Made by a program: the position numbers and the translations under genes. Below the pieces are notes generated by a model. It was given only the letters and a program-made list of their open reading frames with translations. It ran no database searches and was not told the DNA's origin. From Limnohabitans sp. (GTDB taxonomy: Bacteria; Pseudomonadota; Gammaproteobacteria; Burkholderiales; Burkholderiaceae_C), in contig NZ_JAOASQ010000029.1 of the NCBI RefSeq assembly GCF_030158565.1, positions 62,001 through 126,000 on the forward strand: a DNA stretch of 64,000 nt. The letters are read 5' to 3'. Position 1 is the first letter of the stretch; each line of letters opens with the position of its first letter. Shown here piece by piece: positions 40,214 to 49,443 of this stretch.

Positions 40214-40229
40214 AGCCCAAGGTGAGCCT

Positions 40230-42980
40230 GTGTCTGTTGTCGCGTCTTCCATCGTGTCTGTTCCCCCCATGAAGTTGTCCGGTCTGGAGCCTGTCTCCAT
40301 CGGCGAGGGGTCGCTGTTCGTCAACGTGGGTGAGCGCACCAACGTGACCGGCTCCAAGGCCTTTGCCCGCATGATCTTGAACGGCGAGTACGAGCAGGCT
40401 TTGGCCGTGGCGCGTCAGCAGGTCGAAAACGGTGCGCAGGTGATCGACGTGAACATGGACGAAGCCATGCTCGACAGCCAGGCGGCCATGGTGCGGTTTT
40501 TGAACCTGATGGCCGGGGAGCCCGACATCGCCCGCGTGCCGGTGATGGTGGATTCGAGCAAATGGACGGTGATCGAAGCCGGTCTGCGCTGCATCCAGGG
40601 CAAGGGCATCGTCAACTCGATCAGCATGAAAGAGGGCGTGGAAGAGTTCAAACGCCAGGCCAAGCTGGTCAAGCGCTATGGTGCAGCCGCCGTGGTGATG
40701 GCGTTTGACGAAAAAGGCCAGGCCGACACCTACGAACGCAAGATCGAAATTTGCGAGCGCGCTTACCGTGTGCTGGTCGATGAGGTGGACTTCCCGCCCG
40801 AAGACATCATTTTTGACCCCAACATTTTTGCCATCGCCACCGGCATCGAAGAGCACAACAACTACGCGGTGGACTTCATCGAAGCCACGCGCTGGATCAA
40901 GCAACACCTGCCGGGCGCCAAGGTGTCGGGCGGCGTGTCCAACGTGTCTTTCAGCTTCCGAGGCAACGACCCGGTGCGCGAAGCGATCCACACCGTGTTC
41001 CTGTACCACGCCATTCAGGCGGGCATGGACATGGGCATCGTCAACGCGGGCATGGTCGGTGTGTACGACGACCTGGAGCCCACGCTGCGCGAGCGTGTCG
41101 AAGACGTGGTGCTCAATCGCCGCCCTGACGCAGGCGAGCGCTTGGTCGAAGTCGCCGACAGCGCCAAAGGCGCAGCCAAAGACGAGTCCACCAAACTGGC
41201 CTGGCGCGGCACATCCGATGCGCCTGTGGGCGTGGCGCAGCGCCTGAGTCATTCGCTGGTGCACGGCATCACCGACTTCATTACCGAGGACACCGAAGAG
41301 GCCTACCGCGAAATTTTGGCCAAGGGTGGCCGCCCACTGCATGTGATCGAAGGCCCGCTGATGGACGGCATGAACGTGGTCGGTGACCTGTTCGGCCAGG
41401 GCAAGATGTTCTTGCCGCAGGTGGTCAAGAGCGCCCGCGTGATGAAGCAGGCCGTGGCGCATTTGCTGCCCTACATCGAGGCCGAAAAACTCGCCAAGGA
41501 AGCGGCGGGCGAAGACGTGAAGGCCAAGGGCAAGATCGTGATCGCCACCGTCAAGGGCGACGTGCACGACATCGGCAAGAACATTGTCACGGTGGTCTTG
41601 CAGTGCAACAACTTTGAAGTGGTGAACATGGGCGTGATGGTGCCCTGCCACGAAATCTTGGCCAAGGCCAAAGAAGAAAACGCCGACATCATTGGCCTGT
41701 CGGGCCTGATCACGCCCAGCCTGGAAGAGATGCAGTACGTGGCCGCTGAGATGGAAAAAGACCCGTACTTCCGCGAGCGCCAGATGCCGCTGCTGATCGG
41801 CGGTGCCACCTGCAGTCGCGTGCACACCGCTGTGAAGATCGCGCCCAACTACTCAGGCCCTGTCGTCTATGTGCCCGATGCCTCGCGCAGCGTGAGCGTG
41901 GCACAAGGCCTCTTGTCTGAGCAAGCCGCCAACTACATCGCCGAGCTGAACGCCGACTACGCCAAGGTGCGCGAGCAGCACGCCAATAAAAAGCAGACCC
42001 CCATGTGGACGCTGGCGCAGGCCCGCGCCAACAAGACGCCGATCGATTGGTCGCAAGGCGTACCCGCTGCGCCCAAGTTCACAGGTCGGCGCGTGTTCAA
42101 GAACTACGACTTGGCCGAGATCGCGCAATACATCGACTGGGGTCCGTTCTTTCAGACCTGGGATTTGGCCGGGCCTTTCCCCGCCATCCTCGACGACGAG
42201 GTGGTGGGCGAGCAGGCGCGCAAGGTGTATGCCGATGGCCAGGCCATGCTGCAAAAAATCATCGACGGCCGCTGGGTCACGGCCAACGCCGTGCTGGGGC
42301 TGTACCCCGCCAACAGCGTTCATGATGACGACATCGCGCTCTACACCGACGAGTCGCGCCAGCAGGTCGCCATGACCTGGCGCGGCCTGCGTCAGCAGAC
42401 CGAAAAGCACATGATCGACGGGGTCATGCGCCCCAGCCGCTGCCTCGCCGACTTCGTCGCACCGCAAGGCACAGCACCAGACCATGTGGGCGTGTTCGCT
42501 GTCACCGCAGGCATTGGCGCCGACAAACGTGCCGCCGCTTTTGAAGCCGCGCACGACGACTACAGCGCCATCATGCTCAAGTCACTGGCCGACCGCCTGG
42601 CCGAAGCGCTGGCCGAGTGCCTGCACAAAAAAGTGCGCACCGACCTGTGGGGTTACGCGTCAACCGAGGCGCTGAGCAACGAAGACCTGATCGCCGAAAA
42701 ATACCAGGGCATCCGCCCCGCACCCGGCTACCCCGCTTGCCCCGACCACAGCGCCAAACAGGCCATGTTCGACTTGTTGCAATGCGAAGACATCGGCATG
42801 GGCCTGACCGAAAGCCTGGCCATGACGCCTGCAGCCAGCGTGAGCGGCTTTTACATCGCGCACCCCGAGGCGCAGTATTTCAACGTCGGCAAAGTGGGCG
42901 ATGACCAGGTGCAAGACCTCGCGCAGCGCAGCGGCGTGGAAGTCAAAGACCTGCAACGCCTGTTGGCCCCCAACCTGTAA
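40230..42980 (+). CDS. metH2: Methionine synthase, pterin/cobalamin/activation half (split MetH)
   Basis: The large half of cobalamin-dependent methionine synthase, 916 residues. The methyltetrahydrofolate-binding domain starts [16 protein letters not shown] near residue 30. The cobalamin module has the lower-ligand motif [21 protein letters not shown] near 440 and [13 protein letters not shown]. The C-terminal AdoMet activation domain ends with [15 protein letters not shown] near 830. GTG at 40230 is chosen over ATG at 40269 because AAGGTGAG lies 5 nt before it. The homocysteine-binding domain is absent and encoded by metH1 at 7140. An SAH riboswitch sits in its leader. Confidence 0.94.
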   Translation: MSVVASSIVSVPPMKLSGLEPVSIGEGSLFVNVGERTNVTGSKAFARMILNGEYEQALAVARQQVENGAQVIDVNMDEAMLDSQAAMVRFLNLMAGEPDIARVPVMVDSSKWTVIEAGLRCIQGKGIVNSISMKEGVEEFKRQAKLVKRYGAAAVVMAFDEKGQADTYERKIEICERAYRVLVDEVDFPPEDIIFDPNIFAIATGIEEHNNYAVDFIEATRWIKQHLPGAKVSGGVSNVSFSFRGNDPVREAIHTVFLYHAIQAGMDMGIVNAGMVGVYDDLEPTLRERVEDVVLNRRPDAGERLVEVADSAKGAAKDESTKLAWRGTSDAPVGVAQRLSHSLVHGITDFITEDTEEAYREILAKGGRPLHVIEGPLMDGMNVVGDLFGQGKMFLPQVVKSARVMKQAVAHLLPYIEAEKLAKEAAGEDVKAKGKIVIATVKGDVHDIGKNIVTVVLQCNNFEVVNMGVMVPCHEILAKAKEENADIIGLSGLITPSLEEMQYVAAEMEKDPYFRERQMPLLIGGATCSRVHTAVKIAPNYSGPVVYVPDASRSVSVAQGLLSEQAANYIAELNADYAKVREQHANKKQTPMWTLAQARANKTPIDWSQGVPAAPKFTGRRVFKNYDLAEIAQYIDWGPFFQTWDLAGPFPAILDDEVVGEQARKVYADGQAMLQKIIDGRWVTANAVLGLYPANSVHDDDIALYTDESRQQVAMTWRGLRQQTEKHMIDGVMRPSRCLADFVAPQGTAPDHVGVFAVTAGIGADKRAAAFEAAHDDYSAIMLKSLADRLAEALAECLHKKVRTDLWGYASTEALSNEDLIAEKYQGIRPAPGYPACPDHSAKQAMFDLLQCEDIGMGLTESLAMTPAASVSGFYIAHPEAQYFNVGKVGDDQVQDLAQRSGVEVKDLQRLLAPNL

Positions 42981-42985
42981 ACACC

Positions 42986-44056
42986 ATGCAACACATCTGG
43001 ACGGCTTGCGGCCACCAACACCTGAGCCCCAACGAGCGGGGTTGGCTGGTGCCCAGTCCAGACTATTGGCGGCTGTGGCTGCAGCGCCCTGAAATGGCGC
43101 TGGTGCCCGAGTCGTGCAAGGAAGAAATTCGCTTGCACAAAGCGCTGCTGGAGGCGCCGCTGATGCAGGTTGCCCCCGCGAGTCTCAAAGCCTTCAAGGA
43201 CGAAGATGCGCGCGAAAACTACGCGCTGTTCTTGCGTTTCCGCGACGATGTGGAAAACGCAGGTTCGCTGGAGTCGGCCTACATGGGCTGGATGAAAAGC
43301 GGTCACATCCAGCTGCCGCCCTTGTTCATCGATCTGGTGGTGCAGGCCATCGTGTGCCAGGTGCTCAGCGACGTGGACGATGCCTGGGTCTGGCGTGCCG
43401 CCGAGCTGCTGTTCAGACGCCAACGCATCACCGTGCGCGATGGCCGTGTGCTGTCGGGCGACAGCGACACGCTCGACACCTTGCAAGCCACCGGTGGCCT
43501 GGGCGAGATGGGCCGCTTGTTGATGGAAGGCGGTGCGCCGCTCAAGGCGGTTGATGTGAAGGTGCTGCACCAGGACAACGAAGATCGTTACCTGACGCAG
43601 CGCGAAGGCCTCGGCCGCTATGCCTTCTTGCTCGACATGACGCACGAAATCCAGAACGAATTGCCGCACGGCTTGATCTTGAAAATGGTCAATGCCCGCT
43701 CAGGCCTCAAAGCCCTGGCCACCGTGCTGAGCCGCTGGGTGCAACATTTCCTGGGTCTGTCGGTCAAGATCGAGCCGGTGCAAAAAGTCGATGACCCAGC
43801 TTGGCGCTGGCATGTGGGCCTGGACGTTACGGCCACCGCTTTGCTCAATGATTTGTACCAAGGCCATGAGCTGGACGCCCAACGGCAGCAACAACTCATC
43901 AGCCTGTTCACGCTGCGTTTTGACCACCCGCAAGACATGCGTGCCGAGGTGCAAGGCAAGCCGGTTTATTTGGGCCTGGCCATGAATGATCAGAGTTTGC
44001 TCAAACTCAAACCGCAAAACCTCTTGCTCAATTTGCCTTTGGCCGCTTCGGTCTGA
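42986..44056 (+). CDS. Conserved protein, DUF6352-like
   Basis: A soluble protein of 356 residues, rich in Trp near the start (IWTACGHQHLSPNERGWLVPSPDYWRLWL). It looks like the DUF6352 family, which I recall only from betaproteobacteria; no function is known. No catalytic motif or membrane segment is visible. It follows metH2 by 5 nt, so it is probably translated from the SAH-regulated transcript and may relate to methionine or folate metabolism. Confidence 0.65.
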   Translation: MQHIWTACGHQHLSPNERGWLVPSPDYWRLWLQRPEMALVPESCKEEIRLHKALLEAPLMQVAPASLKAFKDEDARENYALFLRFRDDVENAGSLESAYMGWMKSGHIQLPPLFIDLVVQAIVCQVLSDVDDAWVWRAAELLFRRQRITVRDGRVLSGDSDTLDTLQATGGLGEMGRLLMEGGAPLKAVDVKVLHQDNEDRYLTQREGLGRYAFLLDMTHEIQNELPHGLILKMVNARSGLKALATVLSRWVQHFLGLSVKIEPVQKVDDPAWRWHVGLDVTATALLNDLYQGHELDAQRQQQLISLFTLRFDHPQDMRAEVQGKPVYLGLAMNDQSLLKLKPQNLLLNLPLAASV

Positions 44057-44071
44057 GTGCGGCCCCGCGCA

Positions 44072-44710
44072 TCACCAGCGCAAGCAGCGTGACCCCAAGA
44101 CAGCGCCCAGCAGGCCGACAGCGACGATGCCCGCCACGTACCAGAGGCTGAAAAAAGCAAAGCTGGTTTCGGTGCAATGCAAAGAGTAAATGCTGGCCGC
44201 CAGGCTGCCAGCCATCACCCCGGCTATGGCACCGGTCAGCGCAGGGCGTGTGGGGGCCAGTTGGTCCAGGGCCCAGAGCAAAGCGCCCAGCACCGGCAAG
44301 GACAAGAGCGCAATATTGACCGAGCACACTTGCCACGAAGCGCCCATCCACTGTGCGCTCCGCTCAGCTGCATCGGCTTGCCAGGACTGCACCAGCCCCA
44401 GGCTGAGCATGGCCAGCCACGACAAGCCCAGCCCCGTCCAGGTGTGCCCGGCCTTCATGCCAGGGCGTGACAGGCGCAACAAACCATAGACGCTGAACCC
44501 CATCAAGGACAGCAGCCACAGCATCTTGACGATGAAGGCCGGGCGCATGGACATCTCCTGAAGTTGGGGGTTGATGCCCCACAGGCCGGCCATCAGCGCG
44601 GCACAGGCCAGGCCACCGATCAGCACCGGGCGTGTCAGTTGTTGCCGCGCAGGCAAGCGGGTTTGCAGCGTGTCGCTGGCCAGCAAACCGATCAGGTCTT
44701 GTGTTTTCAT
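44072..44710 (-). CDS. nrsF: NrsF-type anti-sigma factor (DUF1109)
   Basis: An inner-membrane protein of 212 residues with about six hydrophobic segments, of the DUF1109/NrsF family that holds ECF sigma factors inactive. Two conserved cysteines are visible, C129 (SWQVCSVNIALLSLP) and C179 (YSLHCTETSFAFFSLWY). They correspond to the pair reported as needed for metal sensing in Caulobacter NrsF. The gene overlaps the sigma factor gene by ATGA. It is probably released by copper or another metal stress. Confidence 0.87.
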   Translation of the reverse strand: MKTQDLIGLLASDTLQTRLPARQQLTRPVLIGGLACAALMAGLWGINPQLQEMSMRPAFIVKMLWLLSLMGFSVYGLLRLSRPGMKAGHTWTGLGLSWLAMLSLGLVQSWQADAAERSAQWMGASWQVCSVNIALLSLPVLGALLWALDQLAPTRPALTGAIAGVMAGSLAASIYSLHCTETSFAFFSLWYVAGIVAVGLLGAVLGSRCLRW

Positions 44711-45267
44711 TTTTGAACTCCCCATTTCGCCATCAAGGTTTTCAGGCCCCGATGGATGTTGACTTTGACCGAGGCTTCGCTTTGTCCGGTGCGCTCGGCG
44801 GTTTCGCTGATTGAAAGTCCCTGCAAGCGTGTGTGTTCGATGGCCTCACGCTGCTTGGCAGGCAGCTCGGCCAGCACCTGTTCCAGATCGCGCTGGGTAT
44901 CGCTGGCCTCGTGTTCACCTTCCACCAGCAATGTTTCGCTCCAGTCATCGATGTCCTCATGCAAGCTTTCGCGGCGACCGTGCGCACGCAAGTGGTCCAC
45001 CCATTTGTAGCGTGCAATCGCATACGCCCAGGCCGTCAGCGGCTGATCGCTTTGGTAGGTGTGGCGCTTTTGGTGGATGGCCATCAGGATTTCTTGCACC
45101 AGGTCCTCGACATCGCTCAGGCGTGATTGCAGACGGTTTCGCAAAAAGCCGCGCAGGTAGCCACTGAGCAAGGTCAGTGCACGTTCATAGCAAGCGCTGT
45201 CTCCGTTCAGAGACCGCATCCAAAGGCCATGCAATTGGGTTTCGAGGGTGGCCAGGCTTTCGCTCAT
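44707..45267 (-). CDS. ECF RNA polymerase sigma factor, SigF type
   Basis: An ECF sigma factor of 186 residues. Region 2 has DVEDLVQEILMAIHQKRHTYQSDQPLTAWAYAIARYKWVDHLR and region 4 has LPAKQREAIEHTRLQGLSISETAERTGQSEASVKVNIHRGLK. It is coupled to an NrsF gene and divergent from a bufferin operon, the same arrangement of partners as the Caulobacter SigF regulon. A promoter motif shared with the bufferin operon lies directly upstream, so it probably activates its own gene. The predicted transcript start falls very near the start codon. Confidence 0.9.
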   Translation of the reverse strand: MSESLATLETQLHGLWMRSLNGDSACYERALTLLSGYLRGFLRNRLQSRLSDVEDLVQEILMAIHQKRHTYQSDQPLTAWAYAIARYKWVDHLRAHGRRESLHEDIDDWSETLLVEGEHEASDTQRDLEQVLAELPAKQREAIEHTRLQGLSISETAERTGQSEASVKVNIHRGLKTLMAKWGVQK

Positions 45268-45275
45268 GTCGTGAG

Positions 45276-45301
45276 TTCGTGTTGGGAGTCGAAAAAGTTA
45301 C
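45276..45301 (-). promoter_or_regulatory. ECF promoter of the sigma-nrsF operon
   Basis: On the minus strand GTAAC (45301-45297) and CGAA (45279-45276) are separated by 17 nt. The same pattern stands on the opposite strand before the bufferin gene. It resembles the GTAACC-N16-CGAA motif I recall for Caulobacter SigF. Confidence 0.7.
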
Positions 45302-45335
45302 AGATACAAAAAGAAACAAGTCCGTCTGGTTTTAC

Positions 45336-45361
45336 GTAACTTTGGAATGCATTGAGGCGGA
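45336..45361 (+). promoter_or_regulatory. ECF promoter of the bufferin operon
   Basis: GTAAC at 45336-45340 and CGGA at 45358-45361 are separated by 17 nt, and both promoters continue GTAACTTT. It lies about 85 nt upstream of the bufferin start codon. Confidence 0.7.
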
Positions 45362-45447
45362 TTACACCATGACCGCCACGGACAAGGAGCACTTCGACAT
45401 CGTGTTCGAGCAGTCACTTCCAACCTTTCAACTTCTGGAGATTTTTC

Positions 45448-45762
45448 ATGAACAAGCAACAACTGATCACCCTCGCTTTGGGTTCCGCATTCGCCGCTGT
45501 GGCCGCATTGCCCGCACAAGCCGCTGGCAACCCCTTTGCTGCCAAGACCCTGGACGCTGGCTACCAAGTCGCTCAGGCCGACATGAAGGCCAAAGACGGC
45601 AAATGCGGCGAAGCCAAGTGCGGCGCTGACAAAAAAGGCGCAACCAAGGCCAAAGACGGCAAGTGCGGCGAAGCCAAGTGCGGTGCCGACAAGAAAGCCA
45701 AAGAAGGCTCTTGCGGTGGCGACAAAAAGAAAGACGCTTCTTGCGGCGCCAAGAAGTCTTGA
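45448..45762 (+). CDS. bufA: Bufferin / HvfA-family RiPP metallophore precursor
   Basis: A precursor peptide of 104 residues with a Sec signal peptide (MNKQQLITLALGSAFAAVAALPAQA). The core is Lys/Cys/Gly-rich: KDGKCGEAKCGADKK occurs twice, followed by EGSCGGDKKK and ASCGAKK. These KCG units match the EGKCG-type motifs of HvfA/bufferin precursors, whose cysteines are turned into thiooxazole or oxazolone-thioamide groups by a DUF692 enzyme and then bind copper in the periplasm. GGAG lies 7 nt before the ATG. It is the first gene of a four-gene operon with an ECF promoter. The exact modification here is inferred. Confidence 0.9.
   Translation: MNKQQLITLALGSAFAAVAALPAQAAGNPFAAKTLDAGYQVAQADMKAKDGKCGEAKCGADKKGATKAKDGKCGEAKCGADKKAKEGSCGGDKKKDASCGAKKS
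45586..45705 (+). repeat. Tandem 60-bp duplication in the bufferin core
   Basis: Two 60-bp units (45586-45645 and 45646-45705) encode nearly identical 20-residue blocks starting KAKDGKCGEAKCG. They differ mainly at silent positions, and a shorter, diverged third unit follows. This shows recent expansion of the number of modifiable cysteines. Confidence 0.85.
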
Positions 45763-45848
45763 TCCAAGGCTGAACTCGTCGGCGAATGTCCTGCACACCG
45801 CGCTGTGCCGAGCATTCGCTGACGCCCCATTTCTACAAGGCGATGAAC

Positions 45849-46709
45849 ATGGCTCTTACACCTTTGAATCCAGCCGGTCTGGGCTTTCGCCGCGAGCTGA
45901 TCCCGGCATTGCAACAAGCGGTGCCACCCGAGATTGGCTTTTTTGAAATCGCCCCCGAAAACTGGGCCGGTATGGGCGGGCGATCGGCCCATACCTTGCG
46001 CGCCTTCACCGAGCGCCACCCTTTTGTGTGCCACGGCCTGTCGCTGTCACTGGGCGGCCCCGGTGCACTCGACGAAACCCTGCTGCGCCGCACCCGCGAC
46101 TTCATGCGCACGCACGGCATCACCCTGTTCACCGAACACCTGTCTTGGTGCGCTGACGACAGCCACCTGTATGACTTGTTGCCGATTCCCATGACCGAAG
46201 AAGCAGTCCGCTACACCGCCGAGCGCATCGCTCGCGCACAAGACATTCTGGGCATGCGCATCGGCGTGGAAAACGCGTCCACCTACATCGCCCCGCCCGG
46301 TGCCGAAATGACCGAAGCCGAATTCGTGCGTGCCGTGGTTGAGCAAGCCGACTGCCTGCTGCACCTGGACGTGAACAACATCTACGTCAACAGCCGCAAC
46401 TTTGGCTTTGACCCGCACGCCTACCTGCGCCAACTGCCGCTGGAGCGCACCTGCTATGTGCATGTGGCGGGCCACTATGTGGAAGACGATGGCCTGCTCG
46501 TGGACACCCACGGCAGCGATGTGATCGACCCCGTCTGGCAATTGCTGAGCGAAGCCTATGCCCACATCGGTCACGCCGTGCCCACCTGCCTGGAGCGCGA
46601 CTTCAACATCCCCGATCTGCCCACGATCACGCAAGAGGTGGCGCAGATCACGCGCTTGCAGCAAGCCGCTTTTGGCGAGCAAGCCACCCCACAGCGGCGG
46701 GTGGCCTGA
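45849..46709 (+). CDS. bufB: DUF692 multinuclear non-heme iron oxidase (bufferin maturase)
   Basis: A TIM-barrel MNIO enzyme of 286 residues that modifies cysteines of the precursor. Typical metal-binding blocks are visible: CHGLSLSLGG near residue 60, EHLSW near 98, GVENASTY near 142 and LHLDVNNIYVNSRNFG near 180. HVAGH near 208, DTHGSDV near 221 and LERDFNIP near 255 complete the set. ATG at 45849 is chosen over 45843 because AAGG has better spacing to it. It ends overlapping the DUF2063 gene (TGATG). Confidence 0.92.
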   Translation: MALTPLNPAGLGFRRELIPALQQAVPPEIGFFEIAPENWAGMGGRSAHTLRAFTERHPFVCHGLSLSLGGPGALDETLLRRTRDFMRTHGITLFTEHLSWCADDSHLYDLLPIPMTEEAVRYTAERIARAQDILGMRIGVENASTYIAPPGAEMTEAEFVRAVVEQADCLLHLDVNNIYVNSRNFGFDPHAYLRQLPLERTCYVHVAGHYVEDDGLLVDTHGSDVIDPVWQLLSEAYAHIGHAVPTCLERDFNIPDLPTITQEVAQITRLQQAAFGEQATPQRRVA

Positions 46710-47443
46710 TGCTGGCGTTCCAAGAATTTCAGCACGCGCTGGCCGCTCACCTGCGCGACCCGCACCACATGCGCCGGCCAGCCGGTGTGCCCGCCCGTCG
46801 CATGGCGGTTTACAACGAGCTGCTGTTCAACAATGTGTGTGGTTTCGTGGACAGCTGCTTTCCGGTATGCCGACAGCTGCTGGGCGAGTCGCGCTGGCGC
46901 AGGCTGTGCCGCACCTTCTACCGCGACTGGCCCTCGCACACACCCTGGTTTCGCGAGATCCCGCGTGAGTTTGTGCGCTACCTCCAAGAGGCCCACATCG
47001 CCCAGCCGCTGCCGCGCTGGCTGGCCGATCTGGCCCATTACGAATGGGCCGAGCTCGCGGTCGATGTGATGGACGTCACGCCCGTGGTGCACCAGCCGCA
47101 GGGCGACTTGATGCAAAGTCGCGTGGTGCTCAACCCGGCGCGTGTCGATGTGGCCAGCGAATGGCCCGTGCACCGCATCGGCCCGGCCTGGCAACCGCGC
47201 CAGACCGAGCCGACCTTTCTGGTCGTCTTTCGCGACGCCGAGCACCAAGTGCAGTTCAGTGAAATCAATGCCGTCACCGCCCGCGTGCTGGCGCTGCTGG
47301 ACGAAGGCCGCACCGGACAAGAGGCGTTTGAACAACTGGCCCATGAGATGGCCCACCCGGACCCGCAAGCCCTGATGGGCTTTGGGCTGCAACTGCTCAC
47401 CAGCCTGCGCGAGCAAGGCCTTGTTTTAGGAGCACAACCATGA
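46709..47443 (+). CDS. bufC: DUF2063 partner protein (BufC/HvfC)
   Basis: The RiPP recognition partner of the DUF692 enzyme, 244 residues. The N-terminal DUF2063 domain has FQHALAAHLRDPH and RRMAVYNELLFNNVCGFVDSCFPVCRQLLG near residues 30-55. The C-terminal half is the domain thought to present the precursor leader. It is translationally coupled at both ends: TGATG with bufB and ATGA with the DoxX gene. Confidence 0.9.
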   Translation: MLAFQEFQHALAAHLRDPHHMRRPAGVPARRMAVYNELLFNNVCGFVDSCFPVCRQLLGESRWRRLCRTFYRDWPSHTPWFREIPREFVRYLQEAHIAQPLPRWLADLAHYEWAELAVDVMDVTPVVHQPQGDLMQSRVVLNPARVDVASEWPVHRIGPAWQPRQTEPTFLVVFRDAEHQVQFSEINAVTARVLALLDEGRTGQEAFEQLAHEMAHPDPQALMGFGLQLLTSLREQGLVLGAQP

Positions 47444-47937
47444 ACCGCTTTACATACTTGGCCCGTCAAGGCCTCAACACACTTGACCATATGGGCCTGT
47501 GGATCGGCCTGCTCAGCGTTCGCCTGTTGCTGGCTTGGGAGTTTGGTGAAGCCGGTTTTGAAAAGCTGCACGGCAGCAACTGGTTTGCCGACATTCAGGA
47601 CCAATTTCCCTGGCCCTTCAAGCTGATCCCGGCCGACATCAACTGGGCGCTGGCCACGGGCTTCGAAGTTGTTGGTGCCATCGCCTTGTTGGTGGGCTTG
47701 GGCACGCGATTTTTCTCGGCTTCACTCATTGTGCTGACCACCGTAGCCATGCTCAGCGTGCACTGGCCCGAGTCCTGGTCCACCCTGGGGGAGTTGTGGC
47801 AAGGCTATGCCCTGACCGATAAAGGCCACGGCAACTTCAAGCTGCCCCTGATCTACATCGCCATGCTGCTGCCCCTGGTGTTCGTGGGGCCGGGGCGCTT
47901 GTCGCTGGATGCGCTGGTGCGCAAACTTTGGCCTTGA
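47440..47937 (+). CDS. DoxX family membrane protein (BufD/HvfD)
   Basis: A four-helix membrane protein of the DoxX family, 165 residues, with LLSVRLLLAWEFGEAGFEKLHGSNWF near the start. DoxX genes are regular members of bufferin/HvfA operons, probably acting in quinone-linked or export steps; the role is not settled. AGGAG precedes the ATG. It is the last gene of the operon before the YnjB-like gene. Confidence 0.87.
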   Translation: MNRFTYLARQGLNTLDHMGLWIGLLSVRLLLAWEFGEAGFEKLHGSNWFADIQDQFPWPFKLIPADINWALATGFEVVGAIALLVGLGTRFFSASLIVLTTVAMLSVHWPESWSTLGELWQGYALTDKGHGNFKLPLIYIAMLLPLVFVGPGRLSLDALVRKLWP

Positions 47938-47990
47938 ATGGTCTACAGTCGGTGGGGTGCGTCTTGTGGCGCGTTCCATCGCTGTACCCC

Positions 47991-49238
47991 ATGTCCCAAT
48001 TTATCAACCTCAGCCAGTCAGGGTTTCAAGCCGCCGTTTCACAAGGCATCGGTCGCAGGCAGCTTTTGCTGTTGGGCGCAGCCGCACTGAGCCCGTCAAT
48101 CGTTCACGCTGCCAGCAGCTGGCCCGACACCGTGCGCGCTGCACGCGGCCAAACCGTTTACTTCAACGCCTGGGCGGGCAGCGAGCGCATCAACGCTTAC
48201 CTGCAATGGGCGGCCGGCGAGTTGCAGCGCGACTTTGGCGTCAAGTTGCAGCACGTCAAGATCAGCGACGCGGCCGATGTGGTCAAGCGCGTTCGCGCCG
48301 AAAAGCAAGCGGGGCGCAAAGACACCGAAGGCACGGTGGACCTCATCTGGATCAATGGCGAAAACTTTGCAGCCATGAAACGCGATGCTTTGTTGTCTGC
48401 GCCCTTTGCTCAAACCCTGCCCAACTTCCAGTGGGTGGACACAGCCGGCAAGCCCACCACGCTGGTGGATTTTTCGGTGCCCACCGACGGGCTCGAGTCG
48501 CCCTGGGGCATGGCGCAGCTCACGTTTTTTGCCGATGCCAAACGCCTGCCCCAACTGCCGCAAAGCATGGCCGAACTGCTGGCCCTGGCCCGCAGCCAAC
48601 CGGGGCGCATCACCTACCCGCGCCCGCCCAACTTCCATGGCACCACCTTCGTCAAGCAGGCCCTGATCGAGCACGCGCCGGATGTGAAAGTGCTGGCCCA
48701 GCCCGTGACGGCTGCCGCACTGGAAGCGCAAGCCGCGCCGCTGTGGCGCTTTTTGGATGCGCTGCATCCGCACCTGTGGCGCGGGGGCAAACAGTTCCCG
48801 CAAAACTCGGCCGCGCAGCGTCAGATGATGGCCGACGGTGAGTTGCTGCTGGCCTTGACTTTCAACCCCAACGAAGCGGCCAACGAGATCGCCGCCAAGC
48901 GCCTGAGCGCCACGGTGCAAAGCTGGCAGTTCGCCAAAGGCACCATTGGCAACACGCACTTTGTGGCCATCCCCTACAACGCGCCCAGCAAAGCGGGCGC
49001 ACAAGTCGTGGCCAACTTTTTGCTCTCGCCCGCCGCGCAAGCTCGCAAGGCCGACATCGATGTGTGGGGTGACCCCACCGTGCTCGATGTGGCGCGCCTG
49101 CCTGCCGCTGACCGCGCACGCTTTCAGTCCACGCCCCACGCCGGGCAAGTGCGCCAAAGCGCTCCGGCCTTGCCCGAACCCCATGCCTCGTGGGTCGAGG
49201 CGCTTGAAAAAGAATGGACCCGCCGCTACGGAGTGTGA
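47991..49238 (+). CDS. ynjB: YnjB-like ABC transporter substrate-binding protein
   Basis: A periplasmic binding protein of 415 residues related to YnjB and more distantly to thiamine- and sulfate-type binders. A twin-arginine signal, IGRRQLLLLGAAALSPSIVHAA, ends near residue 42. The mature part begins VYFNAWAGSERINAYLQWAAGEL and has LIWINGENFAAMKRDALL. The ATG at 47991 gives the signal peptide its normal place. The permease and ATPase for it lie after two inserted genes. The ligand of YnjBCD systems has not been established. Confidence 0.85.
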   Translation: MSQFINLSQSGFQAAVSQGIGRRQLLLLGAAALSPSIVHAASSWPDTVRAARGQTVYFNAWAGSERINAYLQWAAGELQRDFGVKLQHVKISDAADVVKRVRAEKQAGRKDTEGTVDLIWINGENFAAMKRDALLSAPFAQTLPNFQWVDTAGKPTTLVDFSVPTDGLESPWGMAQLTFFADAKRLPQLPQSMAELLALARSQPGRITYPRPPNFHGTTFVKQALIEHAPDVKVLAQPVTAAALEAQAAPLWRFLDALHPHLWRGGKQFPQNSAAQRQMMADGELLLALTFNPNEAANEIAAKRLSATVQSWQFAKGTIGNTHFVAIPYNAPSKAGAQVVANFLLSPAAQARKADIDVWGDPTVLDVARLPAADRARFQSTPHAGQVRQSAPALPEPHASWVEALEKEWTRRYGV

Positions 49239-49302
49239 CACGTCGCTGCGCAAAAAACGGTCATTCCGAATTTAAAGCGCGTCATGCCTGGCACGCTTCA
49301 TT

Positions 49303-49330
49303 GTCATCCCGGGTCTTCGCGCGGGATGAC
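49303..49330. repeat. REP-like hairpin
   Basis: GTCATCCCG and CGGGATGAC around GGTCTTCGCG form a perfect 9-bp stem. It is related to the elements at 6938, 7081 and 31033. It lies between ynjB and the TonB-like gene, where it may reduce read-through. Confidence 0.65.
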
Positions 49331-49443
49331 GACAGCAGGGCCGTCCCTTCAGCACCCCTTAGGGTTAACATCAGCGCTCACCAATATGGTTAGCCCACGC
49401 AGACCGCGCCGCTTCTGGCCCTGCCCTGCACCCCCGGCCCTTC

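Noticed and set aside
45586-45705. Tandem repeat considered as a CRISPR-like array
   Set aside because: The units are contiguous, in frame and coding, with no spacers; they belong to the bufferin core.
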